From Chondrosia reniformis (Eukaryota > Porifera > Demospongiae > Chondrillida > Chondrillidae): a stretch of DNA of 64,000 nucleotides. The stretch spans positions 1,736,001-1,800,000 of the forward strand of contig OX359190.1 in assembly GCA_947172415.1 (NCBI GenBank), in the 5' to 3' direction. A program made the position numbers and the translations under genes. The first letter of the stretch is position 1; every line of letters begins with the position of its first letter. Under the pieces are notes generated by a model. The model was not told the origin of the DNA, did not search any database, and was given only the letters and a program-made list of their open reading frames with translations. Of the stretch, positions 1 through 11,800 are shown piece after piece.

Positions 1-16
1 AATGGATGGGTGGATG

Positions 17-185
17 AATTGATGGATGAGTGGGTGGATGGGTGGATGGGTGGATGGGTGGGTGGATGGGTGGGTGGGTGGGTGGGTGGATGGGTGGATG
101 GGTGGGTGGGTGGGTGGATGGGTGGGTGGGTGGGTGGATGGGTGGATGGGTGGGTGGATGGGTGGATGGGTGGATAGATAGATGG
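17..185. repeat. Minisatellite of TGGA/TGGG tetramers
   Basis: The tract is built of TGGATGGG and TGGG units in irregular alternation, decaying at its right end into TAGATAGATGGACAGA-type units up to about 225. It lies downstream of the last CP2 exon seen here, so it is probably in another CP2 intron. Open frames across it are repeat artefacts. Confidence 0.9.
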
Positions 186-503
186 ACAGATAGATGGACA
201 GATGTAAGGATAGATGGAAAGACGGATGGGATGGACTATATTACCTCTTTGAGCAGTGTAATTTGGTAGGCTGGTTTATATTTATTCTACACAGAGAAAG
301 TCAAAGCATGCAGTAGTTAATATTACGTATATTAAGAACACGACCAGAGTCACTCTAAAATGGCCGAGCATTAACAGAGTAGCTTTTTTCAGGATTAGGA
401 ATCTTATTTAATGTGGGAAGTCTTTAGCCAAGAGGCTACTCTTCCAGGCACCCACAATAGTACAAACAACAGCTAATTAGGACTCATCCACTGTGGCACT
501 TAC

Positions 504-3500
504 TATTTCGTCAGAAGATATTTTTCCTAGTCGCTGCTGATCCATTTTATGTTTTCTTTCCGCCCCCTTATCCTGTAGATGCAGACAGCTCATGTGAGCA
601 CATTAAAATGAACAAACCTATATATACCGTAGTTCGGGAAATTTTCGTGTTAAAATATTTTCGTGGTCTGGGGGTTACCACGATATTGTACAACGTGTTA
701 TTATTCGTTGTTAAATATATTTCGTGTGATAAATTTTCGTGGTTTGAGCCAACCACAAAAATATTTTAACAACGAAAATTTCCCGAATTACGGTACCATT
801 TTTTATCATGCTATGCCTATTCTGTAAAAAAGCCTATAGGGGAAAGAGAGCTTTGGATGAAGATACAGGGGTCTTTTCTTCCTCCTTTTCCTTTCTTTCA
901 TCTTCTTCTCCACTGGGTCAGACAGCTGTTTCTGGGAATTCCACCCTTCATCAGTGATCCTGGGAGTCTTTGTCTTTTTCTCTAGATCTTCTGTGAATCC
1001 TTGGCTCATACATACCCTTATGTTTAAATGGAAGTGAGCCGTGCAAAGACCATAATATACAGTGGAAGATTTAAGGGAGGGGCGGGGGTGCTCTGAATGC
1101 TAAAGTCTGAATACATCACTATCACGGGACACTAAATGTTAACCTTAAAGACTTTGATCTGACAGTAGGATCTGTGAATGTGTTTCTGAGGTTCTCCATC
1201 AGAGTTCACCAGAAATGTGTCCACCATGATCTGGAGGGGAACTCCCTTTTCCCCACCTGAGGAAATTAAAAATGAGAATCTATACTTATTTTGAGGGAAA
1301 TTCCCCTGTCAGAGCCAATCACCTTCATATACATGGTTAATAGTAACTATAATCATCATCCACATCCATTCTACATCCCATTCCAACCATATTCCAACCT
1401 CACTCCACATCCATATTCCAACCTCACTCCACATCCCCATTCCAACCTCACTCCACATCCATATTCCAACCTCACTCCACGTCCCCATTCCAACCTCACT
1501 CCACATCCACATTCCAACCTCACTCAACATCCATATTCCAACCTCACTCCACGTCCCCATTCCAACCTCACTCCACATCCACATTCCAACCTCACTCAAC
1601 ATCCATATTCCAACCTCACTCAACATCCCCATTCCAACCTCACTCCACGTCCATATTCCAACCTCACTCCACGTCCCCATTCCAACCTCACTCCACATCC
1701 ACATTCCAACCTCACTCCACGTCCCCATTCCAACCTCACTCCACATCCACATTCCAACCTCACTCCACATTCTATTCTTACATACCATGTTTCCTTGCTG
1801 AAAACTCGGTACTCAGGCAGTTAACCTAAAAATATTGAAATATTAAAGAAGATGACCAATCAAATAATCACCTAGTGTAATAGGGTAATAGTACACGTGA
1901 CGACACTTTAACAATAAGTTTTAAAATTATAAAACTGTAGTTTTAAAACACAAGTACAAAAGGTTGGCTGGTACACACAAGGTGGGCTGGTACACACAAA
2001 GGTGGGTTGGTACACACAAGGTGGGCTGGTACACACAAAGGTGGGCTGGTACACACAAGGTGGGTTGGTACACACAAGGTGGGCTGGTACACACAAGGTG
2101 GGCTGGTACACACAAGGTGGGTTGGTACACACAAGGTGGGCTGGTACACACAAGGTGGGTTGGTACACACAAGGTGGGTTGGTACACACAAGGTGGGCTG
2201 GTACACACAAGGTGGGTTGGTACACACAAGGTGGGTTGGTACACACAAGGTGGGTTAGTACACACAAAGGTGGGTTGGTACACACAAGGTGGGCTGGTAC
2301 ACACAAGGTGGGTTGGTACATACTCTGATAGCAAGTATAGCTTCCTCTTCAGGTGACCATAAAAAATGAACCACATTGACGTTTTGCTCGTCTTGTACTG
2401 CCTTACTCATTCCATAGCACCCAGATGGATCTGTGGGGGAGAGGAGATGGATAAGGGGAGAGGAGATGGATCTGTGGGGGAGATGAGATGGATAAGGGGA
2501 GAGGAGATGGATAAGGGGAGAGGAGATGGATCTGTGGGGGAGAGGAGATGGATCTGTGGGGGAGAGGAGATGGATAAGGGGAGAGGAGATGGATAAGGGG
2601 AGAGGAGATGGATCTGTGGGGGAGAGGAGATGGATCTGTGGGGGAGAGGAGATGGATAAGGGGAGAGGAGATGGATCTGTGGGGGAGAGGAGATGGATAA
2701 GGGGAGAGGAGATGGATAAGGGGAGAGGAGATGGATAAGAGGAGAGAAGTTGGTATATATAAATCCTCCGTAGTGGTGTATTTGTATATATATACGTACG
2801 TTTACATAAATAATACTGTTACACGATGTCATGTGACATAGCAGTTGGTTATATAAGGCCCACCTAACTGCAACATTCTCTCTCCGATGTGATCCATTTG
2901 CCAGGTGATGATCTGCTCGTTTTCACTAAACTGATACTTTCTCTCATAAAAGCACAGCCTCACGACACTCTTGTACAGGTTCTCTTTAGAGTCACCTTCA
3001 GCAGTAAAGAGCTTCATCTCGTAGACCTGCCCCTTGTTGAGGTAGGTTACTGCTTCATCAGACTGCTTGGTGCCAAAGGCAGTCTGAGCGAGCAAAACTA
3101 TAACAATTCTACACAACAAGGAAGTAGGGAATCTCACAACAGCTACGTATGCCATTATCCAAGTAACCAAAGGTTTCCATGGTAACCATTGTCTCCTCAT
3201 TAGTGTATGTATCACTGTAATAGGAGATGTTTCTAGATGTTAATTACAACTACAACACATTCCAGAGACCACATTGAATATTGAGGCAAGTTATTAATTT
3301 AACTTGTAAGGGCTATATAATGCTGACAATGTAGCAACGTCTCAAAGACAATTAACACCAGAATACCACATTTTCAGTATACAATTTCTAACCAAACTCT
3401 TCCAATCATGTCTCTTCATTTTTCTCCTTCCATCCCACTTGCTTCTAACTACCCCTAACCCCTCCCATCTTCCCCAACCCCTCCCATCTTCCCTAACCCC

Positions 3501-5715
3501 GCCTATCATTCCCTGACCCCTCCCATCTTCCCTAACCCCGCCTATCATTCCCTGACCCCGCCTATCATTCCCTAACCCCACCTATCATTCCCTAACCCCG
3601 CCTATCATTCCCTGACCCCGCCTATCATTCCCTGACCCCGCCTATCATTCCCTGACCCCGCCTATCATTCCCTGACCCCGTCTATCATTCCCTAACCCCT
3701 CCCATCTTCCCTAACCCCACCTATCATTCCCTGACCCCGCCTATCATTCCCTAACCCCGCCTATCATTCCCTGACCCCGCCTATCATTCCCTGACCCCGC
3801 CTATCATTCCCTGACCCCGCCTATCATTCCCTAACCCCGCCTATCATTCCCTGACCCCGCCTATCATTCCCTAACCCCGCCTATCATTCCCTGACCCCGC
3901 CTATCATTCCCTAACCCCACCTATCATTCCCTAACCCCGCCTATCATTCCCTAACCCCACCTATCATTCCCTAACCCCGCCTATCATTCCCTAACCCCAC
4001 CTATCATTCCCTAATCCCGCCTATCATTCCCTGACCCCTCCCATCTTCCCTAACTACATACATATATACAAATACGTATGTATAAAAACTACTGCTAGAT
4101 AAGGCAGTTAGACTATAGAACATACTTATCCATAGAACATACTTTTCTAAAGATTGTGATTTCTCCTCCTTCTTGCCCTTGCCGATGGGGAAGGGCAGAG
4201 AGGAGCCCTGACTCAGTACCGTTGTAACAGGTCTGTATGTAAAGGTGGTCCCGGTGGAGCTACTGCTACTGCCGGACTTCTTCTCCCTGTGGGGGGACTG
4301 GAGGACCACAGGATTCTGAGATACGTCATGCTCAGATGATCCTTCATTGAACAATGGTAAAGAGAGGACATCACTACAGAGCCAAACAGAAACACAAACG
4401 CATTAATTGTAAATATAGACTATCACAGGACATCAAACATGTACAGCAAATGCCCATAATTGCATAGCCTTGGGAGCCGGTCTGAGGGAAGTGTGCATTT
4501 AAATTTATTTTTTGCATAAAATCTGAGAAATTTATGCAAATTTATGGACCTTGCATTTAAGCGTTAATTAAATGGAGTCCACTGTATACATTAACAAGTA
4601 AATAAAAAACATTTACAAAAATGATGTTAGAAGTAGGAATGGCAGTGTTCACTAAGATATCTGCAAAAAGTATCGAAACAAGACAGTGCTTATATGATAA
4701 GGCTAATCATATAGAAGTTGCATGTATACTGAAATTTAAGTAACTTAACCATACACTTCTGTGTTTGGGTGCACTAAGCTGAAGTAGGAATGGTGCACCC
4801 AAACACAGAAGTGTATGGGCATTTAAATTCCTTCTACTGTTGGAAATTTTAGCCCTAACATTCAATGTTAAAGGGTAAAATATTTTGTACGACAAGTCTA
4901 TTAAGTCAATTGCAAATTATTTCTCTTTTATCGTACACTTAATAAGATAATCCAGCAATATAAAATTTTTTATCAGGGTTTCTTTCAGGGCAATCCCCCC
5001 CCCCCTTTGAAAATGACAAAAGTTATATACTATATATGTGCCAGAATGAGCATTGGTGCACTAAATATGTTTCCCCCCTTCATTTCTATTATCATCATTT
5101 TGCCCCCCTTGCTAAATACTCTGAAAGAAACACTGCCTGTTTATGGTTCTAATGAGTCAAATGTAAACATCACATAAGGTATTCTGGATGATTAAATAAT
5201 TTACACACAATAACCGGGAATTTCTCCTCAACAGGCTCCCAAGTCCACCTATTAGCTCATCGAGCTCCTCAGGAGACATGAGTGGGTGGAGTAAATCCAG
5301 AATCTACTGGTTAGTCACTATATTTGTGGTTTAAAATACAGACATTTCAAATGACCATGTTCTTGTTTTCTCAGATAACTTAAATACATTAATTACATTT
5401 TCTTGTTTCATCATGTAATACGGGAAAGTGAATAAATTACTAAAATATGTGCTATTTTCACAGTGCACTATGTTAGTACTTTAATCTTAAACAGACTTAC
5501 TATTCGCTTATATCTATTGTATGAACGTCTCTAACAAGACTTCCTCGAATCTAAAGAAGCTCTCACCTCATATTGTAGGGCTGGGAGTCTTTATTAAGAC
5601 CTATTTCCAAGTCAGAAAATCCGGATGCTATATCGTAGCCCAGCGCTTGTTCAAGTTCCTTTAAGTCCTCAAGTTTCCATGAGCTATTGGAGTATTCGCC
5701 TAGAATACCGGCCAT
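504..5715 (-). CDS. TFCP2: CP2/LSF-family transcription factor (3' part beyond window)
   Basis: This is a DNA-binding transcription factor of the grainyhead/CP2 superfamily, LSF/TFCP2 branch, expected to act in the nucleus. Exons (minus strand): 5715-5564, 4373-4126, 3097-2864, 2430-2324, 1825-1786, 1256-1144, 572-504. Family landmarks appear in order: [11 protein letters not shown] across the first intron (vertebrate MSDVLALPIF), [54 protein letters not shown] and [11 protein letters not shown]. Phases match at all junctions except exon 2 to exon 3. There I used donor 4125 with acceptor AG 3099-3098; donor 4142 or acceptor 3084 are alternatives, so about 14 residues are uncertain. The start at 5715 (MAGILGEY) was chosen because TFCP2 proteins begin MA a similar distance before MSDV; an in-frame ATG at 5826 would add 37 residues. 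The C-terminal SAM-like and oligomerisation regions lie left of base 1. Introns are packed with minisatellites. Confidence 0.93.
624..796. mobile_element. MITE family M1, copy 1
   Basis: Long terminal inverted repeats (TACCGTAGTTCGGGAAATTT at the left, its complement with one or two changes at the right) surround a short AT-rich centre. No coding capacity. A second copy sits at 23047-23360 in an NCAPG2 intron, which shows that it is dispersed. Superfamily not recognised. Confidence 0.8.
800..1015 (-). mobile_element. R1 hammerhead element, CP2 intron copy
   Basis: A near full-length member of the R1 dispersed family in minus orientation, recognised by TCTTCATCCAAAGCTCTCT-type sequence, the stretch around CACTGGGTCAGACAGCTG and the end near CTTGGCTC. 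It lies in the intron between CP2 exons 6 and 7. Its ribozyme motif is listed separately. Confidence 0.85.
915..960 (-). ncRNA. Hammerhead ribozyme motif (R1 copy)
   Basis: Read on the minus strand: stem I 5' side GGATCA, core CTGATGA, stem II GGG/CCC around a TGGAATT loop, GAAAC, palindromic helix III ACAGCTGT, cleavage triplet GTC, stem I 3' side TGACCC. All conserved core bases are present. Stem I has one mismatch (A opposite C). Confidence 0.78.
1377..1775. repeat. 24-bp minisatellite filling CP2 intron 5
   Basis: About 16 copies of a 24-bp unit (CCATATTCCAACCTCACTCC plus ACAT) with CATATT, CCCATT and CACATT variants. It starts within about 10 bp of the exon 5 donor at 1785 and occupies most of the intron. 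Because 24 is a multiple of 3, both strands show long artefactual open frames. Confidence 0.95.
1963..2319. repeat. 19-20 bp minisatellite filling CP2 intron 4
   Basis: About 18 copies of GGTGGGCTGGTACACACAA (19 bp, or 20 bp with an extra A), with GGGCTGG and GGGTTGG variants. The array ends directly beside the exon 4 donor at 2323. Confidence 0.95.
2434..2746. repeat. 19/22-bp minisatellite in CP2 intron 3 that reiterates the splice acceptor
   Basis: Two unit types alternate: GAGATGGATAAGGGGAGAG (19 bp) and a 22-bp version with GATCTGTGGGGGAGAG. The 22-bp version equals the exon 4 acceptor and the first exon bases (minus strand CTCCCCCACAG then ATCCATCT), so the array looks seeded on the real 3' splice site at 2431. 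Confidence 0.93.
3436..4056. repeat. 20-bp minisatellite in CP2 intron 2
   Basis: About 30 copies of CCTATCATTCCCTAACCCCG and its CTGACCCCG variant, with scattered CCCATCTTCCCTAACCCC units at both ends. The strand asymmetry is strong: the plus strand is pyrimidine-rich. Confidence 0.95.
4623..4830. mobile_element. Dispersed repeat R6, copy 1
   Basis: It shares about 200 bp with 37563-37770 (opposite orientation) and a diverged copy at 32690-32890. Its end has an internal inverted repeat, CACTTCTGTGTTTGGGTGCA against GTGCACCCAAACACAGAAGTG. Non-coding; class unknown. Confidence 0.75.
4975..5145. mobile_element. MITE family M3, CP2 intron copy
   Basis: Inverted ends CAGGGTTTCTTTCAG and CTGAAAGAAACACTG flank a C-rich run and a segment resembling ATGAGCATTGGTGCACTAAA. 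Related copies are at 25625-25815, 40970-41160, 50210-50315 and, degraded, 24270-24400. Confidence 0.75.
5216..5305. mobile_element. Dispersed repeat R5, fragment
   Basis: It contains CTCCTCAGGAGACATGAGTG, which is shared with longer R5 copies at 17935, 19540, 20090 and 38030. No coding capacity. Confidence 0.65.
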
Positions 5716-5827
5716 TGAGGCTTCATTTGGAACGATTTTTCTAGACCGGATTGTTGGTTGGTTACGCGTAAGCGTTAACGGAATTGAAACGTAGAGCGGA
5801 AGAAAGAAAACGGTGGGGCAACGCAAG
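5716..5827. promoter_or_regulatory. Short bidirectional CP2 / NIFK promoter region
   Basis: The inferred CP2 ATG (5715, minus) and the NIFK ATG (5828, plus) are divergent and only about 112 bp apart, so a shared promoter must lie in this interval or within the 5' UTRs. No TATA box is evident. If CP2 starts at 5826 instead, the two coding regions nearly touch. Confidence 0.6.
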
Positions 5828-8800
5828 ATGGCCGATATGAAACAAAGTGAATCATTCTATTCTTCTAGAAAGAAGAGAAAGACAAAACTTGTAAGATCTA
5901 ATAGGTTGTTAATTAAATCTATTTACCGATACATTATCTGCCGCACATAGTGACACGAGGGATACGTGCACAATATCAGACAGTCGTACGATGATTGTCG
6001 CTAAGGCAAAGGTTGAAATGGGTTTAGATTAGGCACAGTTTCTAATTGTTAAATAGTGTCCGAGTTATGCTTGAATATTAGCAGCATACAAGGCAGGTCA
6101 ATGTAGTGATGGCATTAAGTTAGTTAAGACATTTAACACTTAAAAATGGCTGATTTACTTTTTAACATCTCAGCCAGGAGATATCAGAATGTTATGTCGT
6201 ATTGGCTGTTTTGGTTTTTCATTTTTAAGATAAATAAGACACAGTTTGAAGGAATCCTTTTTTTATTAATCCTTGTATGCAATGGTTTGTGTCTCCAGTC
6301 TCCAGCAGCCAGCAGTATCAGGTCGGAAAGAGGTGTGATATACATCGGCCATATTCCTCATGGTTTCTATGAGAAGGAGATGAAAGGCTACTTTTCGCAA
6401 TTTGGTACAGTCACTCATGTCAGACTAGCCCGAAGCAGAAAGGTTAGTCTTCCACGTCATGCTGCACTTCCAGAAGAAAGTATTTTAATTATCATATACT
6501 GGGTTTGAATTCATTCATTCATTCATTCATTCATTTAACCAGGAAAGCCCCATCAGCTCAATAAGGCTGGTCTACCTGGGGGTCCTTACATACAACATAT
6601 AAACACATATACACATACAGTAAATCAGTAATTAAATTGGTCAGTAATCAGTTTGTTATCAGTTCAGTGGGTTTGTTATCAGGGGGCGGTTGTCACGGAA
6701 AATTTGCTGCCATGGCCTGGGCTTGAACTTGGGACATCCCATAATCACTGGATCTTGAATCTTGAGCCTTAGTTCTAGACCGCCAGCACCCCCATATGTT
6801 TCAATTACATTTCCAAGAGGTCCGAGAGATCTAGGTAGATTTATATTTTCTAGTGCAATTTAATGGAAAATGTAAGCCAGCATAAAGATTGTCTTTAATT
6901 TGTATATACACATTCATGTACAAGTGTATTAATCACTTTAAGTTATCTCAGCAAATACAATAAGTTAATGGAATAAGGATTTCTTCTAACTGCATTGAGC
7001 TTATCTTTAAGATGGTACATCTTTCGACTCTTTGAGCATCTAAAAACGCAGTTTGTCTTGGTAAATCTTCTGATCAGATGTTTCAATCCTGAGGGTGTTC
7101 TTCAGCGACTGACATGATACAATTTATTAGGAATCTCTTATTACTGTATTGTCATTATAATAATTTAGTAATGGATTAACGGAGTGCAGTAATATGGTTT
7201 CTGTAATATATCTCAGAACATGCCGAGGTCATCTATTTTATGTGGTACTTTGCCACACTTTTATAATTTCATAGGAACTTGAATTCCTTATCTTCTCTTT
7301 TGTAGACTGGTGGTTCTAAAGGATATGCTTTCGTGGAATTTGAAGACAAAGAAGTTGCCAAAATTGCTGCTGAGACAATGAATAATTATTTAATGTTTGA
7401 CAAGTTACTGAAATGTATGAGTGTTCTCCTTAAAATCTTGCCACCTCTCTAATGTGACCACCTCTCTAATGTGACCACCTCTCTAATGTGACCACCTCTC
7501 TAATGTGACCACCTCTCTAATGTGACCACCTCTCTAATATGACCACCTCTCTAATGTGACCACCTCTCTAATATGACCACCTCTCTAATGTGACCACCTC
7601 TCTAGTGTGACCACCTCTCTAATGTGACCACCTCTCTAATATGACCACCTCTCTAATGTGACCACCTCTCTAATGTGACCACCTCTCTAGTGTGACCACC
7701 TCTCTAATGTGACCACCTCTCTAGTGTGACCACCTCTCTAATGTGACCACCTCTCTAATGTGACCACCTCTCTAATGTGACCACCTCTCTAGTGTGACCA
7801 CCTCTCTAGTGTGACCACCTCTCTAATGTGACCACCTCTCTAGTGTGACCACCTCTCTAATGTGACCACCTCTCTAGTGTGACCACCTCTCTAATGTGAC
7901 CACCTCTCTAATGTGACCACCTCTCTAGTGTGACCACCTCTCTAGTGTGACCACCTCTCTAGTGTGACCACCTCTCTAGTGTGACCACCTCTCTAGTGTG
8001 ACCACCTCTCTAGTGTGACCACCTCTCTAGTGTGACCACCTCTCTAGTGTGACCACCTCTCTAGTGTGACCACCTCTCTAGTGTGACCACCTCTCTAGTG
8101 TGACCACCTCTCTAGTGTGACCACCTCTCTAGTGTGACCACCTCTCTAGTGTGACCACCTCTCTAGTGTGACCACCTCTCTAGTGTGACCACCTCTCTAG
8201 TGTGACCACCTCTCTAGTGTGACCACCTCTCTAGTGTGACCACCTCTCTAGTGTGACCACCTCTCTAGTGTGACCACCTCTCTAGTGTGACCACCTCTCT
8301 AGTGTGACCACCTCTCTAGTGTGACCACCTCTCTAGTGTGACCACCTCTCTAGTGTGACCACCTCTCTAGTGTGACCACCTCTCTAATGTGACCACCTCT
8401 CTAGTGTGACCACCTCTCTAGTGTGACCACCTCTCTAATGTGACCACCTCTCTAATGTGACCACCTCTCTAGTGTGACCACCTCTCTAATATGACCACCT
8501 CTCTAGTGTGACCACCTCTCTAGTGTGACCACCTCTCTAATATGACCACCTCTCTAGTGTGACCACCTCTCTAGTGTGACCACCTCTCTAATGTGACCAC
8601 CTCTCTAATGTGACCACCTCTCTAGTGTGACCACCTCTCTAATATGACCACCTCTCTAATGTGACCACCTCTCTAATGTGACCACCTCTCTAATGTGACC
8701 ACCTCTCTAGTGTGACCACCTCTCTAATGTGACCACCTCTCTAGTGTGACCACCTCTCTAATATGACCACCTCTCTAATGTGACCACCTCTCTAATGTGA

Positions 8801-11800
8801 CCACCTCTCTAATGTGATCACCTCTCTAATGTGACCACCTCTCTAATGTGACCACCTCTCTAATGTGACCACCTCTCTAATGTGACCACCTCTCTAATAT
8901 GACCACCTCTCTAATATGACCACCTCTCTAATGTGACCACCTCTCTAATGTGACCACCTCTCTAATATGACCACCTCTCTAATATGACCACCTCTCTAGT
9001 GTGACCACCTCTCTAATGTGACCACCTCTCTAATATGACCACCTCTCTAGTGTGACCACCTCTCTAGTGTGACCACCTCTCTAATATGACCACCTCTCTA
9101 ATATGACCACCTCTCTAGTGTGACCACCTCTCTAATGTGACCACCTCTCTAATATGACCACCTCTCTAGTGTGACCACCTCTCTAGTGTGACCACCTCTC
9201 TAGTGTGACCACCTCTCTAATATGACCACCTCTCTAGTGTGACCACCTCTCTAGTGTGACCACCTCTCTAGTGTGACCACCTCTCTAGTGTGACCACCTC
9301 TCTAATATGACCACCTCTCTAGTGTGACCACCTCTCTAGTGTGACCACCTCTCTAGTGTGACCACCTCTCTAGTGTGACCACCTCTCTAGTGTGACCACC
9401 TCTCTAGTGTGACCACCTCTCTAGTGTGACCACCTCTCTAGTGTGACCACCTCTCTAGTGTGACCACCTCTCTAGTGTGACCACCTCTCTAGTGTGACCA
9501 CCTCTCTAGTGTGACCACCTCTCTAGTGTGACCACCTCTCTAGTGTGACCACCTCTCTAGTGTGACCACCTCTCTAGTGTGACCACCTCTCTAGTGTGAC
9601 CACCTCTCTAGTGTGACCACCTCTCTAGTGTGACCACCTCTCTAGTGTGACCACCTCTCTAGTGTGACCACCTCTCTAGTGTGACCACCTCTCTAGTGTG
9701 ACCACCTCTCTAGTGTGACCACCTCTCTAGTGTGACCACCTCTCTAGTGTGACCACCTCTCTAGTGTGACCACCTCTCTAGTGTGACCACCTCTCTAGTG
9801 TGACCACCTCTCTAGTGTGACCACCTCTCTAGTGTGACCACCTCTCTAGTGTGACCACCTCTCTAGTGTGACCACCTCTCTAGTGTGACCACCTCTCTAG
9901 TGTGACCACCTCTCTAGTGTGACCACCTCTCTAGTGTGACCACCTCTCTAGTGTGACCACCTCTCTAGTGTGACCACCTCTCTAGTGTGACCACCTCTCT
10001 AGTGTGACCACCTCTCTAGTGTGACCACCTCTCTAGTGTGACCACCTCTCTAGTGTGACCACCTCTCTAGTGTGACCACCTCTCTAATGTGACCACCTCT
10101 CTAGTGTGACCACCTCTCTAATATGACCACCTCTCTAGTGTGACCACCTCTCTAGTGTGACCACCTCTCTAATATGACCACCTCTCTAGTGTGACCACCT
10201 CTCTAGTGTGACCACCTCTCTAATGTGACCACCTCTCTAATGTGACCACCTCTCTAGTGTGACCACCTCTCTAATATGACCACCTCTCTAATGTGACCAC
10301 CTCTCTAATGTGACCACCTCTCTAATGTGACCACCTCTCTAGTGTGACCACCTCTCTAATGTGACCACCTCTCTAGTGTGACCACCTCTCTAATATGACC
10401 ACCTCTCTAATGTGACCACCTCTCTAATGTGACCACCTCTCTAATGTGACCACCTCTCTAATGTGACCACCTCTCTAATGTGACCACCTCTCTAATGTGA
10501 CCACCTCTCTAATGTGACCACCTCTCTAATGTGACCACCTCTCTAATATGACCACCTCTCTAATGTGACCACCTCTCTAATGTGACCACCTCTCTAATGT
10601 GACCACCTCTCTAATGTGACCACCTCTCTAGTGTGACCACCTCTCTAATGTGACCACCTCTCTAATATGACCACCTCTCTAGTGTGACCACCTCTCTAGT
10701 GTGACCACCTCTCTAATATGACCACCTCTCTAGTGTGACCACCTCTCTAATGTGACCACCTCTCTAATATGACCACCTCTCTAGTGTGACCACCTCTCTA
10801 GTGTGACCACCTCTCTAGTGTGACCACCTCTCTAATATGACCACCTCTCTAGTGTGACCACCTCTCTAGTGTGACCACCTCTCTAGTGTGACCACCTCTC
10901 TAGTGTGACCACCTCTCTAATATGACCACCTCTCTAGTGTGACCACCTCTCTAGTGTGACCACCTCTCTAGTGTGACCACCTCTCTAGTGTGACCACCTC
11001 TCTAGTGTGACCACCTCTCTAGTGTGACCACCTCTCTAGTGTGACCACCTCTCTAGTGTGACCACCTCTCTAGTGTGACCACCTCTCTAGTGTGACCACC
11101 TCTCTAGTGTGACCACCTCTCTAGTGTGACCACCTCTCTAATATGACCACCTCTCTAGTGTGACCACCTCTCTAGTGTGACCACCTCTCTAATATGACCA
11201 CCTCTCTAGTGTGACCACCTCTCTAGTGTGACCACCTCTCTAATGTGATCATCTCTCTAGTGTGATCATCTCTCTAGTGTGATCACCTCTCTAGTGTGAC
11301 CACCTCCGATCTCTAATTTGACCACGCTGCACATTTCTTTAATAGGTCAGTTTATTCCGGCAGAGAAGTGTCATCCAAAGTTATTCTTCAGAAGAAGACC
11401 AGTTATAACAGACTTTAGTAAAAGAAGAGAAGCAATGAGAATTTCGTTTAATAAAGTATGTAATAGATAAAGTACGTATGTAAACACACAACTTGTTGTC
11501 CTATAATGACGTGACACATTGTTATTGTATTGTTGCATGTACACACATCATAAACAACTTATTTACATAATATTCCTCCGTCCCGAGGCTCTAAAATTAA
11601 GAGGAGCCCATTGTATTAGAGGTTATACCTCAGAGGTAAGTAGCTGTCTTTGTAAATTCCCTTTTTTAGAATTAGATTTAATGTGCTCACGCACCGCCAC
11701 ATTTATTGGTAAAGTTAGATAGTGGCAGTGTATATGTGGCACATATGACTGGAGGACTGTATTACTTTTAACTAAAACTTTATGTTGAATAATTCATATG

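Noticed and set aside
17-185. Telomeric or subtelomeric tract
   Set aside because: The unit is TGGATGGG-like rather than TTAGGG, is internal, and is one of many intronic minisatellites here.
1291-2832. Many overlapping long ORFs on both strands
   Set aside because: They are translations of the 24-bp, 19-bp and 19/22-bp minisatellites in CP2 introns; the periods keep frames open without coding constraint.
6146-6508. Independent 120-residue gene with a membrane-like N terminus
   Set aside because: Its second half is NIFK exon 2 and its first half is intron read through the AG at 6298.
7437-11310. CRISPR array
   Set aside because: The 17-bp units are contiguous with no spacers, in a eukaryotic intron; it is a minisatellite.
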